64,000 nt of DNA from Agapetus fuscipes (GCA_951799405.1 OX637351.1:5054251-5118250), one strand, 5' to 3'; shown: positions 31,165 to 41,862, numbered from the stretch's first letter. Program-made: numbers and translations. Notes: generated by a model from the letters alone, not told the origin.

Positions 31165-31487
31165 AAAAGTTAAAAAAAAATAGATTTGTGGAAAGGAATG
31201 CAATCCACCAACCTATTTTGCCTAGCCAGTTGCCTTCATGCGAAAGCAGAAGCTTGTGTGCATGCAACGGCATCTGTTGAACCAGGGTCGAAGTTATGGT
31301 CAAGTGGGCTAGACGCAAGATTCGAACCAACGTTATCCGGTTGCAAATACGCTAGTCCAGGCTTGTCCAACATACGGCCCGCGGGCCACAATTACAAAAG
31401 TACTAAATCCGGCCCGCCACGATTTTGAGTTGAACACCCCTGCGCTAGTCGAACATGCGCCTCTACCCCTCGGCCATAACACCGATT
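31165..31487 (-). mobile_element. S3 SINE interrupted by an 85-bp hAT MITE
   Basis: It contains the ccaacctattttgcctagcc 3' part and a degenerate tRNA-like head ending at ggccataacaccga near 31485. The AT-rich hairpin half is deleted. The MITE at 31358-31442 lies in the head. Confidence 0.78.
31358..31442. mobile_element. 85-bp hAT-type micro-MITE
   Basis: The ends are CAGGCTTGTCCAAC and, on the other strand, CAGGGGTGTTCAAC. An 8-bp perfect duplication, cgctagtc, lies at 31350-31357 and 31443-31450. The interior has the gcccgcgggcc motif seen in many hAT elements of animals. Confidence 0.9.
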
Positions 31488-31490
31488 CTT

Positions 31491-31848
31491 CATAGATTGA
31501 ATATCAAACCAACACAGACAACCCAAACACAACTATTAAAACTGCTTATTCGTAACAATATTATGCTTTTGTAGTTCGGATTTCAAAACGTTCGAATATT
31601 GAAAGTTTTCTGTACAACTTGGACTCCAGTCCTTGGGTTGAAAATAAAATTAAAAAGCATAATTAGGGTTGGAGCGATGATCTGCTTTGAGAAATAGACC
31701 CTCGATTAGGAGAATATCTTTTCTGTGGTATTTATATCATAGGGATGGGAAACCTTGACGATTTAAAAAAAAAATGCATGCATTTCAATTTTTCAAAGAT
31801 TTAATTTTTCGGAGGGTGCCCAAATACTTGTGAATGCGTCAAGTTTTT
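31491..31848. other. Unassigned sequence
   Basis: Nothing recognised. Confidence 0.5.
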
Positions 31849-31849
31849 T

Positions 31850-32335
31850 TTTTTAATTGAGTATCCAGAGTCCTAATAAAAGGAGAGCTTGTGTGAAGAA
31901 GGTTATGTTTCTGGATGAAATGAAAGAAGTAGGTATGTAAGGACAAAAAGAAATGGCGTTTGATCTGTAATGTTGGCGGGTAGGGCTAGGGTTTTTCTAA
32001 TTTTTTATTTTTTTTAATTAGAATTTTATATTTGTTTTTAATGTTTATAACTATTTTTATTTGTTTATTTCAAAAGTATAATTGGTTGTGTATGTTCCTT
32101 GACTTATAAGTTGGTATAGAGCTGACCACCCATACTGTAAAAAATGGTTAACTTTGCCAATATCACCCCTGTTTCAGGGACGGCAAGAGTTTCAGGTTGT
32201 AAACCCATTTGAGATTTGGGTTTTTATGTTGTTTGTTCACATGCGGCATGTGCAAGCGCAAACTTGTACGTGTCTGCTTGTGAGAATGCATATAATGTGA
32301 ATTCCCAATGTAACGTATCTTTAACATGGATGACA
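31850..32335 (+). mobile_element. L-type LINE end with last codons and 3' UTR
   Basis: Plus strand: gagagcttgtgtgaagaagg coding end, gatgaaatgaaagaagta, then ggcgggtagggctagggttt and an AT-rich spacer before the ttccttgacttataagttgg UTR block. It links the abundant repeat to the LINE frame. Confidence 0.85.
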
Positions 32336-32790
32336 TTGGCAAAGTGAAAGTATAACACAAGGAACAAACACAACAAATTACATTATTAAAAATAGACAAA
32401 TAATAATATGGATAAACTTCAAATTTCTAGCCTTAGCCGCCAACATTACAGATCAACAGCCATTTCTTTCTGTAATTTAATACTTTTTTTTATTTCATCC
32501 AGTGTCATAACCTTCTTCATACAAGCTCTCCTTTTATTATGACTCTGGATATCCCATTCATTCGCTATTTCGGAAATTTGATCCATCCATACCTTTCTCG
32601 GTCTTCCTCTACCACGACATCCATCTATTCTTGCACCATACACTTTCTTCGTCAGTCTTTCCTCATTCATTCTCTCCATATGTCCAAAACTTCTTAACAA
32701 GCTTCTTTTAATCTTCACTTTCACACTTTCTCTTGCACCACATTCTTCTCTTACAAAATCATTCCTAACCCTATCACTCCGTTTTTACCC
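32336..32790 (-). pseudogene. L-type LINE, C-terminal coding end
   Basis: The minus-strand frame from 32724 to 32446 reads MKVKIKRSLLRSFGHMERMN, RLTKKVYGARIDG, RGRGRPRKVWMDQI, IQSHNKRRACMKKV, TLDEIKK and EMAVDL-stop. It is the longest open coding piece of this LINE in the window. The order GH-ERMN, GRPRKVW, KRRACMKKVM parallels the M-LINE, so the two are related families. Confidence 0.88.
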
Positions 32791-33284
32791 AATCATAGGT
32801 ATGTACTTCTTTGAAAGTCCATGTCAAAATGGTTGTATATTCCTGTTTTGGATAAAGGCGGATAGTTTATTTGTACCCTCGGTTGCTGATGGTGGGAAGC
32901 AGCCACAGGACCGCCAAGAATTCCTGAGGGCGCGTGCCTTTAGGGCATTTTCAAAAATATAAGGGTACACCACCCAAGTATATAAAAACTGTACGCTATA
33001 AGCGCTCACCAAAAAAATGTAGGGAAACTAAAAAAAGCACCTCTAGTGAAGGTTTTAGTCTCGATACATATTTAGTAAAACACTGCTCATACGTCAACTT
33101 TATGGAGAATCAATGGAACTTTCTATGTTTCAAATTAAAAAAAAACAGTTCTTTTTTATAAAATAGGGGTAACTGCGTCCTATGATGATAATCTCTATCA
33201 AAAATAATTTGTTTTGAAAGCAATTTAAATTTTAACACGCTAGCGAATTTTAAACTGCATTTTCAAAATGAGATCTCCGTATAT
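32791..33284. other. Mostly unassigned
   Basis: 33018-33075 resembles the palindromic piece at 25356. Nothing else is seen. Confidence 0.45.
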
Positions 33285-33587
33285 GGTCTGTAGTATAATG
33301 GTTAACAGCTCCGACTCGTAAATGGAAGGTTGTGGGTTCGAATCGCGGCGGAGCACAAAAAAATATACCATTTATATTTTCGGATATGCTTTTCGCTGGG
33401 CGAGAAATTCATATACCTTTACAAAGACCGGTAACTAAAGGTCCATCCAGCCTTACAGCAACTGGGTGTCGCTTGAGAATTGGCGCTTTCTACAGCGACG
33501 ACCAAGCTCGCAGAGGGCTCTTGAGGTGTGATACACACGAAAACAGCGCTCACCAAATAAATCATCCTTATATTATTATCAATATCA
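33285..33587 (+). mobile_element. S1 SINE, full length (reference copy)
   Basis: Head: ggtctgtagtataatggtta, B box ggttcgaatcg at about 33336. Body: accatttatattttcggat, cctttacaaagaccgg, ccatccagccttacagcaac, cagcgacgaccaagc, gggctcttgaggtgtgatac and gcgctcaccaaataaatcat, then a short ATT tail. The total is about 300 bp. Confidence 0.92.
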
Positions 33588-33994
33588 TATGCCAGGCGTG
33601 TGCATAGGATAGAGGCAAATCATTATGTATTAAAAGATCATTTAAATTGAATCATAAATATCGAATTTAAACTAATATTTTTAAAATGAACACAAAGTTT
33701 TTCTTCATTTTTGAACATTACTTCTCTCGATAATGGTGCAATAGCATCGAAAGCGCTCGATAAGATAAACCAACTCGTGAAGAGAGACGTATTTTTACAT
33801 TATTAAAAATAAATCCTCACAATGTCGATACACAAACCGTTAAACTACAAATTGAAAGCTTTTTTTTAAAGACAAATGTACTTTACATCAAATGTAACCT
33901 ACCTTTTATAAAAGGTATAATTATTTATTTTGTTCCTTGTATATTTTACCTATGATATTGTGTTATTGGTTGCTAAAGACGCTATTTGCATAGG
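33588..33994. other. Unassigned AT-rich sequence
   Basis: Nothing recognised. Confidence 0.5.
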
Positions 33995-34002
33995 CCTGTG
34001 AC

Positions 34003-34506
34003 TAGGGAATGCAATCTCGATCTCGCGAGATCCCGATCTTCCGTGATCTCGCCTCATTTTTCGAGATCAATCTCGAAGCATAAAATGACGGGATCTCGAC
34101 CGAGATTGACGAGATCGAGCGGCAGTAGTCGGCGATGCATGACACGTGCTCTCTGCGCGCGAGCGATTCGCTGACTGACGAAGGAAAGGACGGACCGCAT
34201 ACAAAAAAACTATCCCGACTATTCCCGAGAATTTACGGTGTTGGTCGAGCGGGATAGAACAGAATAAGTGAAGTGAAGTAGTTTTGACTAGACTGAGTGA
34301 GCGGATGATATTCGAGTGCGTGCAGGCACTTGTTTGTTTACAATTGTTTCAGTTGTGCAGTAACTTGTAATGGTGTGCTAAAATTACGTGTTTTTATGTG
34401 TTAATTGAAAGAAAATTTGTATTCTTTTGTTACCATTCGAGATCTCGTAAATGCCGAGATCAAATTTCTGATCCCTCGAGATCTCGTCTCGAGATTGCAT
34501 TCCCTA
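34003..34506. mobile_element. hAT-type MITE rich in GAGATC/TCTCG motifs
   Basis: The ends are TAGGGAATGCAATCTCGA on both strands. A perfect 8-bp duplication, cctgtgac, lies at 33995-34002 and 34507-34514. Both subterminal regions contain many GAGATC and TCTCG repeats (about 34010-34120 and 34438-34490), which look like repeated binding sites. The 504-bp element has no transposase frame. Confidence 0.92.
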
Positions 34507-34692
34507 CCTGTGACGTTGTGCAACAAGAAAAAATTAAATTTAAAACATCCATAAAAAAATAATCCATTATAAAAAGTTATCTTTTAAACAGTCAATTATA
34601 TGAAGCGATTTTTAAAAATACGTATTATTTTATTGCAATTCGTGTTCAAAATTCTATCGTTACGTCATCGCTTGGATTATTCTTTTTTTGCT

Positions 34693-34710
34693 AACCGGTT
34701 TGAACCGGTT
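34693..34710. promoter_or_regulatory. Two AACCGGTT motifs 10 bp apart
   Basis: AACCGGTT occurs at 34693-34700 and 34703-34710. This is the core recognised by Grainyhead/CP2-type factors in insects. It lies in a repeat-free stretch, but no promoter or gene is evident nearby. Confidence 0.35.
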
Positions 34711-35024
34711 CTCCTCTTGAACGCTCCGTGTCCCATCAGCTGTCGTTCGGCCTTCTCAGTCAACACCACACCAACAAGTGTTTACTCTTTGTTAATGGCG
34801 TACCTATTTACTTTTGTTTTTCGCAAATCTACTTTTGTTTTTGCATCAGGTTTATTTGTTTTTCGAGCCGGGTATTAAAATTTCTACACGCGATTATGAT
34901 GCGTGCAAAATTAGACGTTTCATTTTGTGAGTTAATTTACACCAATGACGTTGCCATCTAAAAGTTATAATGAGTTCATGATTTCTAGACGTTTTTTTTT
35001 CTTTTGCCTATCGCAAAAGTACCA

Positions 35025-35458
35025 TTAAGGATGACTCTGGAGGAAATGAAAGAAGTATGTAAGGATAGAAAGAAATGGCGGTTGATCTGTAATGATGGCG
35101 GCTAGGGTTTATTAAAGTGAAATTGGTTTTATATTTTAGTTTTTTTTGATGTCGATGTATAATATATATTATTATTTATTGATTTTAAAAAATGTAATTT
35201 GTCATGTATGTTCCTTGACTTATAAGTTGGTATGCGGCTGACCACCCATACTGTAAAAAATGGTTCACTTTGCCAATGTCACCCCTGTTTCAGGGAAGGA
35301 CGGCAAGAGTTGCAGGGCTTATGTTCATTTGAGATTGGGTTTTTATAATGTAGGTCCACATGCGGCATGTGTTAGTGCGAAATTATACATGTCTGCTTGT
35401 GGGAATGCATTTAATATAAATCTTAAATGATATATATCTTTGCAGCTTAGATTAGATT
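35025..35458 (+). mobile_element. L-type LINE 3' end (reference copy of the L-repeat)
   Basis: Coding end: atgactctggaggaaatgaa, gaaagaaatggcggttgatc, then ggcggctagggtttatt, the AT-rich spacer, and the UTR block from ttccttgacttataagttgg through cagggaaggacggcaagag, the palindrome cacatgcggcatgtg and cttgtgggaatgcat to the tail cttagattagattaga. The 3' UTR of about 340 bp accounts for all L-repeats in this window. Conservation of the palindrome among copies suggests an RNA hairpin, perhaps used for recognition by the reverse transcriptase (inference). Confidence 0.9.
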
Positions 35459-35481
35459 AGAAGAAGATTTTTCCACGCTGG

Positions 35482-35914
35482 AAATATCGGTAATATTTTT
35501 ATGAAGACTAATCAGCTGTTAACTATCTTGGATTGACAGGTCTTCATACAAATATTACCGATAATAATAATAATATTAGGATGATTTATTTGGTGAGCGC
35601 TGTTTTTGTGTGTATCACACCTCAAGAGCCCTCTGCGAGCTTGGTCGTCGCTGTAGAAAGCGCCAATTCTCAAGCAAGACCCAGTTGTTGTAAGGTTGGA
35701 TGGACCTTTCAGTGACCGGTCTTTGGTAAAGGTTTATGAATTTTTTAACCCAGCAAAGAGCACATTCGAAATATAAATGGTATATTTTTGTGCTCCGCCG
35801 GGATCCGAATCCACAACCTTCCATTTACGAGTCCGAAGTGTTGCCACTGGACTACGGACCGGTCCAAGGTCCGATATTCTATAGGTAAGAAATACCGTGG
35901 TGATAAGACTTCCT
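35482..35914. mobile_element. T-family MITE interrupted by S1
   Basis: Left arm atatcggtaatatttttatg (35482 on), right arm resumes at about 35867 (ccgatattctataggtaag) and ends near aagacttcc. The outer 50 bases of the left arm are missing. S1 fills 35567-35862. Confidence 0.8.
35567..35862 (-). mobile_element. S1 SINE inserted in the T-family MITE
   Basis: Full length on the minus strand, with the ATT tail at 35563-35580 and the head gaccggtccgtagtcc.. near 35860. The MITE sequence ccgat is on both sides. Confidence 0.88.
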
Positions 35915-36225
35915 TCACGACCGGATCGTGTGAATGAATACTTAGAGTACATTTGTTTTTTAATAACACCGCTATAAATCGTTAATTATTCCCAAGTGTT
36001 GACTTATGATAACTGGCAATTTGCATAGAAAAGGATTCCACAATACTGTCATGTTTGAACAAGCAGTCCGTACATGAATTATAGGAGTATCTATGTCTTG
36101 TATCCATGACGAGGTGTTTGGCCAAGTAGGCATTTCCAATGTTTGGACAGCTCTTGGATGTGTGACATTCAACCATTGCCGTTACCTCTCTATTTCTTCC
36201 TCTAATTCCTTACCATTGACTTATG
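35915..36225. other. Unassigned sequence
   Basis: Nothing recognised. Confidence 0.5.
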
Positions 36226-36229
36226 ATAT

Positions 36230-36606
36230 TGTAACGAGTTTTTGGGTTCGGACAGTCTCTAAATTAAAACATACTGGTCTTCTTTCTGGATATTTATTTT
36301 CACTTAATTTATTTTACAATTTACATTTATTTTTAACACTTTAGCAACTCAAATTTATTTTCACAGTTCAGCACCTCACACACTCTTCAATCAAAGGCGA
36401 CTATCTATCTGCTCTGGTGCACCCAATTTTGCTCCTTATATACCCTAGAGACAGAAGTCTCTAGGGGCCAATTTGCCAGCAAACTCTCGAACGTTCTACC
36501 AGCTTCAAGAGTACAAAGGAATTATTTCATTTCTAGATTTCTTAAGCCTATAATAATTATTGCTACCTACGATGTACAGCTATATTAATCTACTATTTAC
36601 ATGACA
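36230..36606 (-). mobile_element. Solo LTR of a Ty3/gypsy-type element (copy 2)
   Basis: On the minus strand it starts TGTCATGTAAATAG and ends CCAAAAACTCGTTACA. ATAT flanks it on both sides (36226-36229, 36607-36610). It is 377 bp long. Homologous to 28882-29288 mainly at both ends; the middle differs. Confidence 0.85.
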
Positions 36607-36649
36607 ATATCTTCCTCTTGTTATAGATCTATGATCTGTTTATTATGGA

Positions 36650-36975
36650 ACTCCCTCCTGTGATGCAGATGACCAGCTGTTCTTCCATCTTTTGGGAGGG
36701 CGACCTGGTAGACGCTGGCCGTCCGGTATCTCCTGTGCCACGACTCAGGCTATCCTTCCTTCGTTCATGCGGTCTATATGGTCCGTTTAGAACCGTCTTC
36801 ATGACTCATTTCTTTCCCAAACTGACAGTTAATGGAAAATTCTACCGGTATCTGTGTTCCCTTCCCAATTTAATCCGGTTTTATTCAAAACCAACATCAA
36901 TCGCCACTTTCTTGCAGCGCCTCACGACATAAGCAACACCTTTGCAGTCTGCGGCACCCTTTCAGGTTGACATAG
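36650..36975 (-). pseudogene. LINE C-terminal ends (two pieces)
   Basis: 36650-36750 on the minus strand contains GRPPKRWKNSW after VVAQEIPDGQ, as in the GRPxxRW segment of LINE tails. 36790-36975 is related to the LINE at 19847-20330 (the accaacatcaatcgccactt and gcagcgcc segments). Confidence 0.65.
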
Positions 36976-37255
36976 ACAACCTGGAAGGTCATATTTTGAA
37001 TGTTTGGACCTCATTGTTTATGGTGTAATGAGATATTTTGCTAAGTATTTGGTTGCGCTACTGTCGCCTACATAATAAAGGTCGTCCGCTGTTATTTGGG
37101 TTAATGAATTATGTGCAAGCCAATCAAGCAAACACTGTAAGGAGAGCACCAACTGATGACGCGTGGACTGTACGACAGAATATTTTATTCAAATAAGACG
37201 CTACGTTCCAAAATATTCATTTTTAAACCGAGAAGTAAGCAGATTGGGTTTATAT
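36976..37255. other. Unassigned sequence
   Basis: Nothing recognised. Confidence 0.45.
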
Positions 37256-37445
37256 TGTTACGAACTATGAAATCAAAGTACCTACGCGCACCTATACATG
37301 TACGATAGAGTGGGTAGAACAATCTGGGAGTAGTCCATGATAGTGGTAATGCATAGAACGACGTTCTGGTGTGAGCGAGAAATCGAAGAATGATCTGGAA
37401 TATGCGAGAAAGATCTCTTTTGTACCTATATATAGGGACTACAAT
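37256..37445 (+). mobile_element. 5' part of an LTR, second family
   Basis: Starts TGTTACGAACTATG directly after ATAT (37252-37255), has a TATA-like tatatataggg near 37425, and is then cut off. Related to 30258-30519. Confidence 0.6.
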
Positions 37446-37485
37446 GATGTGGAGTTATTATAGTTATTCATAAGATTAAAAAAAA

Positions 37486-38008
37486 TGCAACTAAGCCACA
37501 CATATAGTGTAACTTCTTGCCTGCATGTGGCGATTCAGGAACTATTTATTTTTATGGCTAAGGGGGCCGGTCTCACACCAACAATTTTCAGTTGAATTGG
37601 GAGTTTCCCAGCTTGCGGGGTGGGCTGGTTCTAATTTCTTCTTTAAGGTCTGGGAACACCTTGCCGTTATTCATTTTGGGTTTGAAATAGACACCGAAAC
37701 GGGAAATCATTTCTGACATCGCCGGTGGGGATCTAACCTTTGCTCTCGGCATGGAATGCAAGCATTCTACCAACTGAGCTATCGACCGGACTTTTTACGA
37801 GCTAGCAAAGCGCCAATACTCAAGCAAGACCCTGTTGCTGTAACGCTGGATGTTCCTTTGGTGACCAATCTTTGTAAAGGATAATGAATTTTTCAACCCA
37901 GCGAATTGAAAATATAAATTATATATTTTTTGTGCTCCCCTCTGGATTCGAACCCATAAACTTCCATTTACAGATCCAAAGTGTTACCACTGGACTACGG
38001 ACCGGACC
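37486..38008 (-). mobile_element. S1-S2 composite SINE, most complete copy
   Basis: S2 (37486-37785) and S1 (37786-38008) lie on the minus strand, joined through gtccggtcgatagctcag next to ctcgtaaaaa. In the S1-to-S2 direction the S1 body is cut after tggcgctttg and continues into the S2 head. The S1 half has its tRNA-like head near 37975-38005, so the composite has two pol III promoters in tandem. Confidence 0.82.
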
Positions 38009-38284
38009 TGAAGCCTAAAAAAAATAAGTGGATGAAGACATGCCTGTTGTTACTCATTCGTTTTATGAGTCTCGTTTTGTGTGATAAAAGATAAACCGCG
38101 ATAAAGAAATTCATTATCTACTTGCTTTTCATTTTGAGTCTGCCACCTTTACTTTTTTATCTGTTAGTTACTCAATCTTTGTATGTACGTTATCACGAAA
38201 AACAAAATATATTTAAATGTAAACTAAGATAACAAGATTGTGGAGTTTGGTAAATTGTGCGCAATGCAGTTCATTGTAAAATTA

Positions 38285-38622
38285 AATAATTTGCTCTTCG
38301 CTGGGTTGAAAAATTCCTAAACCTTTACCAATGACCAGTCACCAAAGGTCCATCCAGCCTTACAGCAACTGGGTCTTGCATTTCCCGTTTCGGTTTTTAT
38401 TTCAAGCCTAAAATACCGACAAGGTTTACTCAGCCTACATCAGACATGAGAACCAGCCCTTCCAGAAGCTGGGAAACCCCCACTTCAAACTGAAGTGGTC
38501 GGTGTAAGGCCAGCCCCCTTACCCGTAAAAATATATATAGGTCCCGAATCGCCACATGCGACCCCTTCGGGGATAACGCAGGCAAGAAGTTACACTATAT
38601 GTGTAGCTTAATTGCCTTTTTT
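38285..38622 (+). mobile_element. Shortened S1-S2 fusion
   Basis: S1 sequence (38288-38379) passes directly into the S2 body (38380 on) at gggtcttgc|atttcccgtttcgg. This join removes the S2 head and would arise by deletion from the composite form. Confidence 0.75.
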
Positions 38623-38624
38623 TG

Positions 38625-38644
38625 CGATGAGACTTCCAGCCCTG
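38625..38644. mobile_element. T-family MITE right end
   Basis: gatgagacttccagccctg lies next to an S2 tail. It is the best-preserved terminal sequence of this MITE family (CAGGGCTGGAAG on the other strand). Confidence 0.6.
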
Positions 38645-39115
38645 CTCGATTTTCATGCAAGAAAGTCATGCAGGTAGAAAATTGCTTATTGTGCTTACCT
38701 GGTATGCGGTAGGTACGTAGGTAGTACTGAGTTTTTCCTTTCAGTACGGCTTGAGCGCTTGCGGAGGAAGGACGTACGCGAGTGTAACGTTATTTTGCTC
38801 CGTCATATTATAAGAAATTTCGTTTTTTTTTTTTAAGTATTCTTTGTCTTTAAAAAAATAATAATTATACTTACGTGTTCAATATAAAATATAGGAGAAA
38901 ATGTGCAAGCAATATTGATAAAGTTGCTAGTGTGTTGAAATTTTGTGAAAATATTTTTTTTGTGATAATTTTTTTCGTGTGGCAATCTCACATTGGATTT
39001 TTTCAAGCTTCACAAAATGAAGGATCTAGTTCGTGTAAAAATTGTAAGTTTTTCCTTGAAATATTTAACAATGATATTTAATATTTAATAACAAACTCTG
39101 AAGCCTCAAAAACGT
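38645..39115. other. Unassigned sequence
   Basis: AT-rich with a T-run at about 38823-38835. A 68-residue open frame at 38875-39081 has no recognisable features. Confidence 0.45.
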
Positions 39116-39117
39116 AG

Positions 39118-39322
39118 ACTGGTCGATAGTTCGGTTGGTAGAATGCCTGGGCTGGAAGTCTCATCACCACTGTAATCATTACCTACCGAATATCGATAAT
39201 ATTTCTATGAAGACCTGGCAATTCAAGAGGGCTGCAAGTGAACAGCTGATTATTCTTCATACAAATATTACCGATATTCGGTAGGTAGGATCTACCGTTT
39301 GTGATGAGACTTCCAGCCCTGG
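39118..39322. mobile_element. T-family MITE inserted in an S2 head
   Basis: The S2 head (39118-39147, tggtcgatagttcggttggt) is cut by the MITE (39148-39322), whose arms include aagtctcatcacc and accgaatatcg. The centre contains aacagctgatta. Confidence 0.78.
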
Positions 39323-39447
39323 TTTCGACTCTGAAGGTGTATGACTTAAACAGTATGCAACTAAGTTGCACATAATATGATGCATTTCCTGACCATCTTG
39401 ACTTGATTTTGAATGCGGTATTCACACGGAAACGAACCTCGATATTG

Positions 39448-39705
39448 TAATCTAATCTAAGTTGCAAAGAAATGTAACACTGGGGGTTCACATATGCATT
39501 TTCACAAGCAAACACGTAAAAGTTTGCGCTTAAACATGCCGCATGTGAACCTACAACATAAAAATCTAAATCTCAAAAGAACATACACCCTGCAACTCTT
39601 TCCGACCTTCCCTGAATCAGGGGTGACATTGGCGAAGTGAACCATTTTCTACAGCATGGGTGGTCAGCCACATACCAACCTATAAGTCAAGGAACACACA
39701 TTTGT
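39448..39705 (-). mobile_element. L-repeat, full length
   Basis: Contains the intact acatgccgcatgt palindrome near 39534 and a two-unit tail. Confidence 0.87.
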
Positions 39706-40607
39706 GACTCAAATTCATACAGAAACATACAGACACGGTAGACCACCCTCTCCGGGCTATGTAGCCTGGATTAGTAAGTTTTTGAATTTGGATTAGTTGC
39801 TAATCTAAAGGCTGGCGTTGTTTCTAGTACAGCAGATCCTGTAAGAAGATCACAGCGACTAGCCAACCGCTGATAATGCCCATCGGAGCAATGGGCGAAA
39901 CTGTCCGGAAAGAATCTACCAGACCACAGCTACATAGCCCGAAAAAAGTGATTGTTGTGTCAACAAGAACCGGCTGTGAAAGCTTCAATGTACAATGAAG
40001 CCAATGAAGTTTATTTTAGCTAGAGTAGGCTTAGGGAGGCCTATGTTTAACAGTCGACTTGGAATGGATGATGAAGTATTTGTATTTCATGTTTTCAGTG
40101 CAGTCTCCATTGGCATGCCAACCTTGCAGATGTTTTTCGCAACTCTGAGTGACGCCAGTGTTTAATCTTCCAATAAAAACATTGATAATAATAATTAGTT
40201 TAGCAAACAAAGCCTCGGAATACAATTATAAATTTTAATTGCTCATTTAAAGCGCACGCGCGATCGATTGATTTGCGTGTTAGCATTGTCAACTTTTATT
40301 ATTGTTTTTTTTTTTTTAATGTGTCAAAATTTCATACTTTGATATTTGTATGAAAATCGTGTTTGTTAATTTTAAGCGAATGGCTGTGAGAAAATTTGAT
40401 AATCTGTTATCTTTGTTGCTAATTTGAGGTTTGTTTTTTTTTTCTTTAAGTTAACAAACCTATGCTTAACAATACATGAGGGCGTGAATAAAGTGTGAAT
40501 CTTTGGAACGTTAATTATATTTTTTTACGTTGTCGGGTTCTTCAGTTTTAAAAAAAATGTAGGAATTTGTGATACTTATTTGTTGTATAAATATGCTTCA
40601 ATCTGTC
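39706..40607. other. Mostly unassigned, with a LINE 3' scrap
   Basis: About 39751-39945 has a 12-bp inverted repeat at its ends (cgggctatgtag / ctacatagcccg). 40030-40078 (ggaggcctatgtttaacagt) resembles a LINE end like 45060. The remainder is AT-rich. Confidence 0.45.
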
Positions 40608-40690
40608 AAAATATTTGCATTTTCCTTAGCAACCCGGCCGGCTAAAGTAACATTATTGTCTATGTCAATTCATGTGCACACCTCATTATG
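40608..40690 (-). repeat. Copy of repeat R
   Basis: Matches 63546-63625 over the catgaattgac / gttgctaggg region. Confidence 0.6.
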
Positions 40691-41035
40691 ATTGTTAGAC
40701 ATTTTATTATAGTATTAAAAAATATTTTTACGAACCGCGATAAAGAGAAGAACGGGTTTTTCAACGTTTCGTCAAAATCGTGTCCAACATCAATTGCGAT
40801 CGTTTTTTCATGAGACGTGCATATCATGAGACGTGCTTTTTCCATGACGAAGAAGTGCATTTTGTAAATAATAATGTTTGTTGCTCGTGTTTGAAGATTA
40901 TAGGTTTTTAAAGGGACCATTGGTGATTCACCCACAGATATTCCATTAGTAGATGCTCCATTAGATGAAAAGCTGTTGGACACTTAATTTATTTATTTTT
41001 AAAAATCCCGGTCGTTATTTTTTTTGTAATTAGGA
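40691..41035. other. Unassigned sequence
   Basis: A direct repeat catgagacgtgc occurs twice near 40810-40840. Nothing else is seen. Confidence 0.45.
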
Positions 41036-41037
41036 GA

Positions 41038-41325
41038 ACCTGCATTCAATGCCGAGATCTCGGGTAATGATTTCCTGTTTCGGTGTTTATTTCCGACCCC
41101 AAATAAAAATACCCGCAAGGTTTACTCAGCCTTCGCAAAAAATGAGAACCAGCTCCCCCGGAGCAGGGAAACCCCCACTTCAACTGAAAGTGGTTGGCGT
41201 GAGACCGGTCCCATAACTTGTAAAAATAAATAGGTCTCGAATCACCACATGCGACCTCTTTGGGGATAACGCACGCAAGAAGTTACACTATATGTGTAGC
41301 TGAGATGCGTAGTTGCGTTTAAATA
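41038..41325 (+). mobile_element. S2 SINE, lacking head
   Basis: It starts in the gcattcaatgccgagatctc segment with a B box shortened to ctcgggtaatgatttcc, and runs to the gcgtagttgcgt end. Confidence 0.82.
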
Positions 41326-41429
41326 TCTGTTTTTAGCCAGGAAAAAATCGGTTGATAAACCGCGTTCTTAGTTCACGAATTCCTGTATAAAAAAATCGTG
41401 GTGTTGAAAAAAGAAAATAATGTTGTGAT

Positions 41430-41640
41430 TACTGGGAATCCGCTGCGGATGCGTTTTCGTCAACAATTAGTAATATTTCGGCGCGCTCGTCCAGTGTCCG
41501 ATGATAGCCGCAGGGCTCGGAGCGCCCAGACCGCTCTCTCGTCCCCGAAACCTCAATACCACTGTGCGCGCTGCAGACACTCCGGCACTCTCAGCTCTGT
41601 GCCGGTGATCCGCTGCGCTCGAAGTCATCCTGGACAATGC
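41430..41640. other. GC-rich, CpG-containing block
   Basis: This stretch is clearly richer in G+C and CpG than its surroundings and is open in more than one frame. It could be a decayed LINE frame (ISNISARSSSVR resembles such proteins), an exon, or a promoter. I cannot decide. Confidence 0.3.
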
Positions 41641-41862
41641 GAGGCTGTAACTGTGACTGTAACTCTGTCGCCGTTCCGCTAGGGGCGGCAGATTTGCCTC
41701 TATTTTTACCTATCCTTGCATACCTCTTTCAATTCATTCACATCCATCCCCTTTTTTATATTTCCTTCTCTTATGTGTAAGGGAAAGAAAGTGGTCGGTG
41801 CAATAGGAAGAATAGCAAAGAACAAGCGGCTGACGATGAATCTGAGAATGGCGGTACACAAT
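41640..41862. pseudogene. M-LINE fragments in both orientations
   Basis: 41640-41770 is the minus-strand tail and coding end. 41780-41862 is plus-strand coding sequence with VGAIGRIAKNKRLTMNLRM, the segment just before the YGSEAW region. The latter is cut by an S3 SINE. Confidence 0.78.

Noticed and set aside
41430..41640. CpG-island promoter
   Set aside because: GC-rich, but no gene start is near, and part of it reads like LINE protein; left as undecided.
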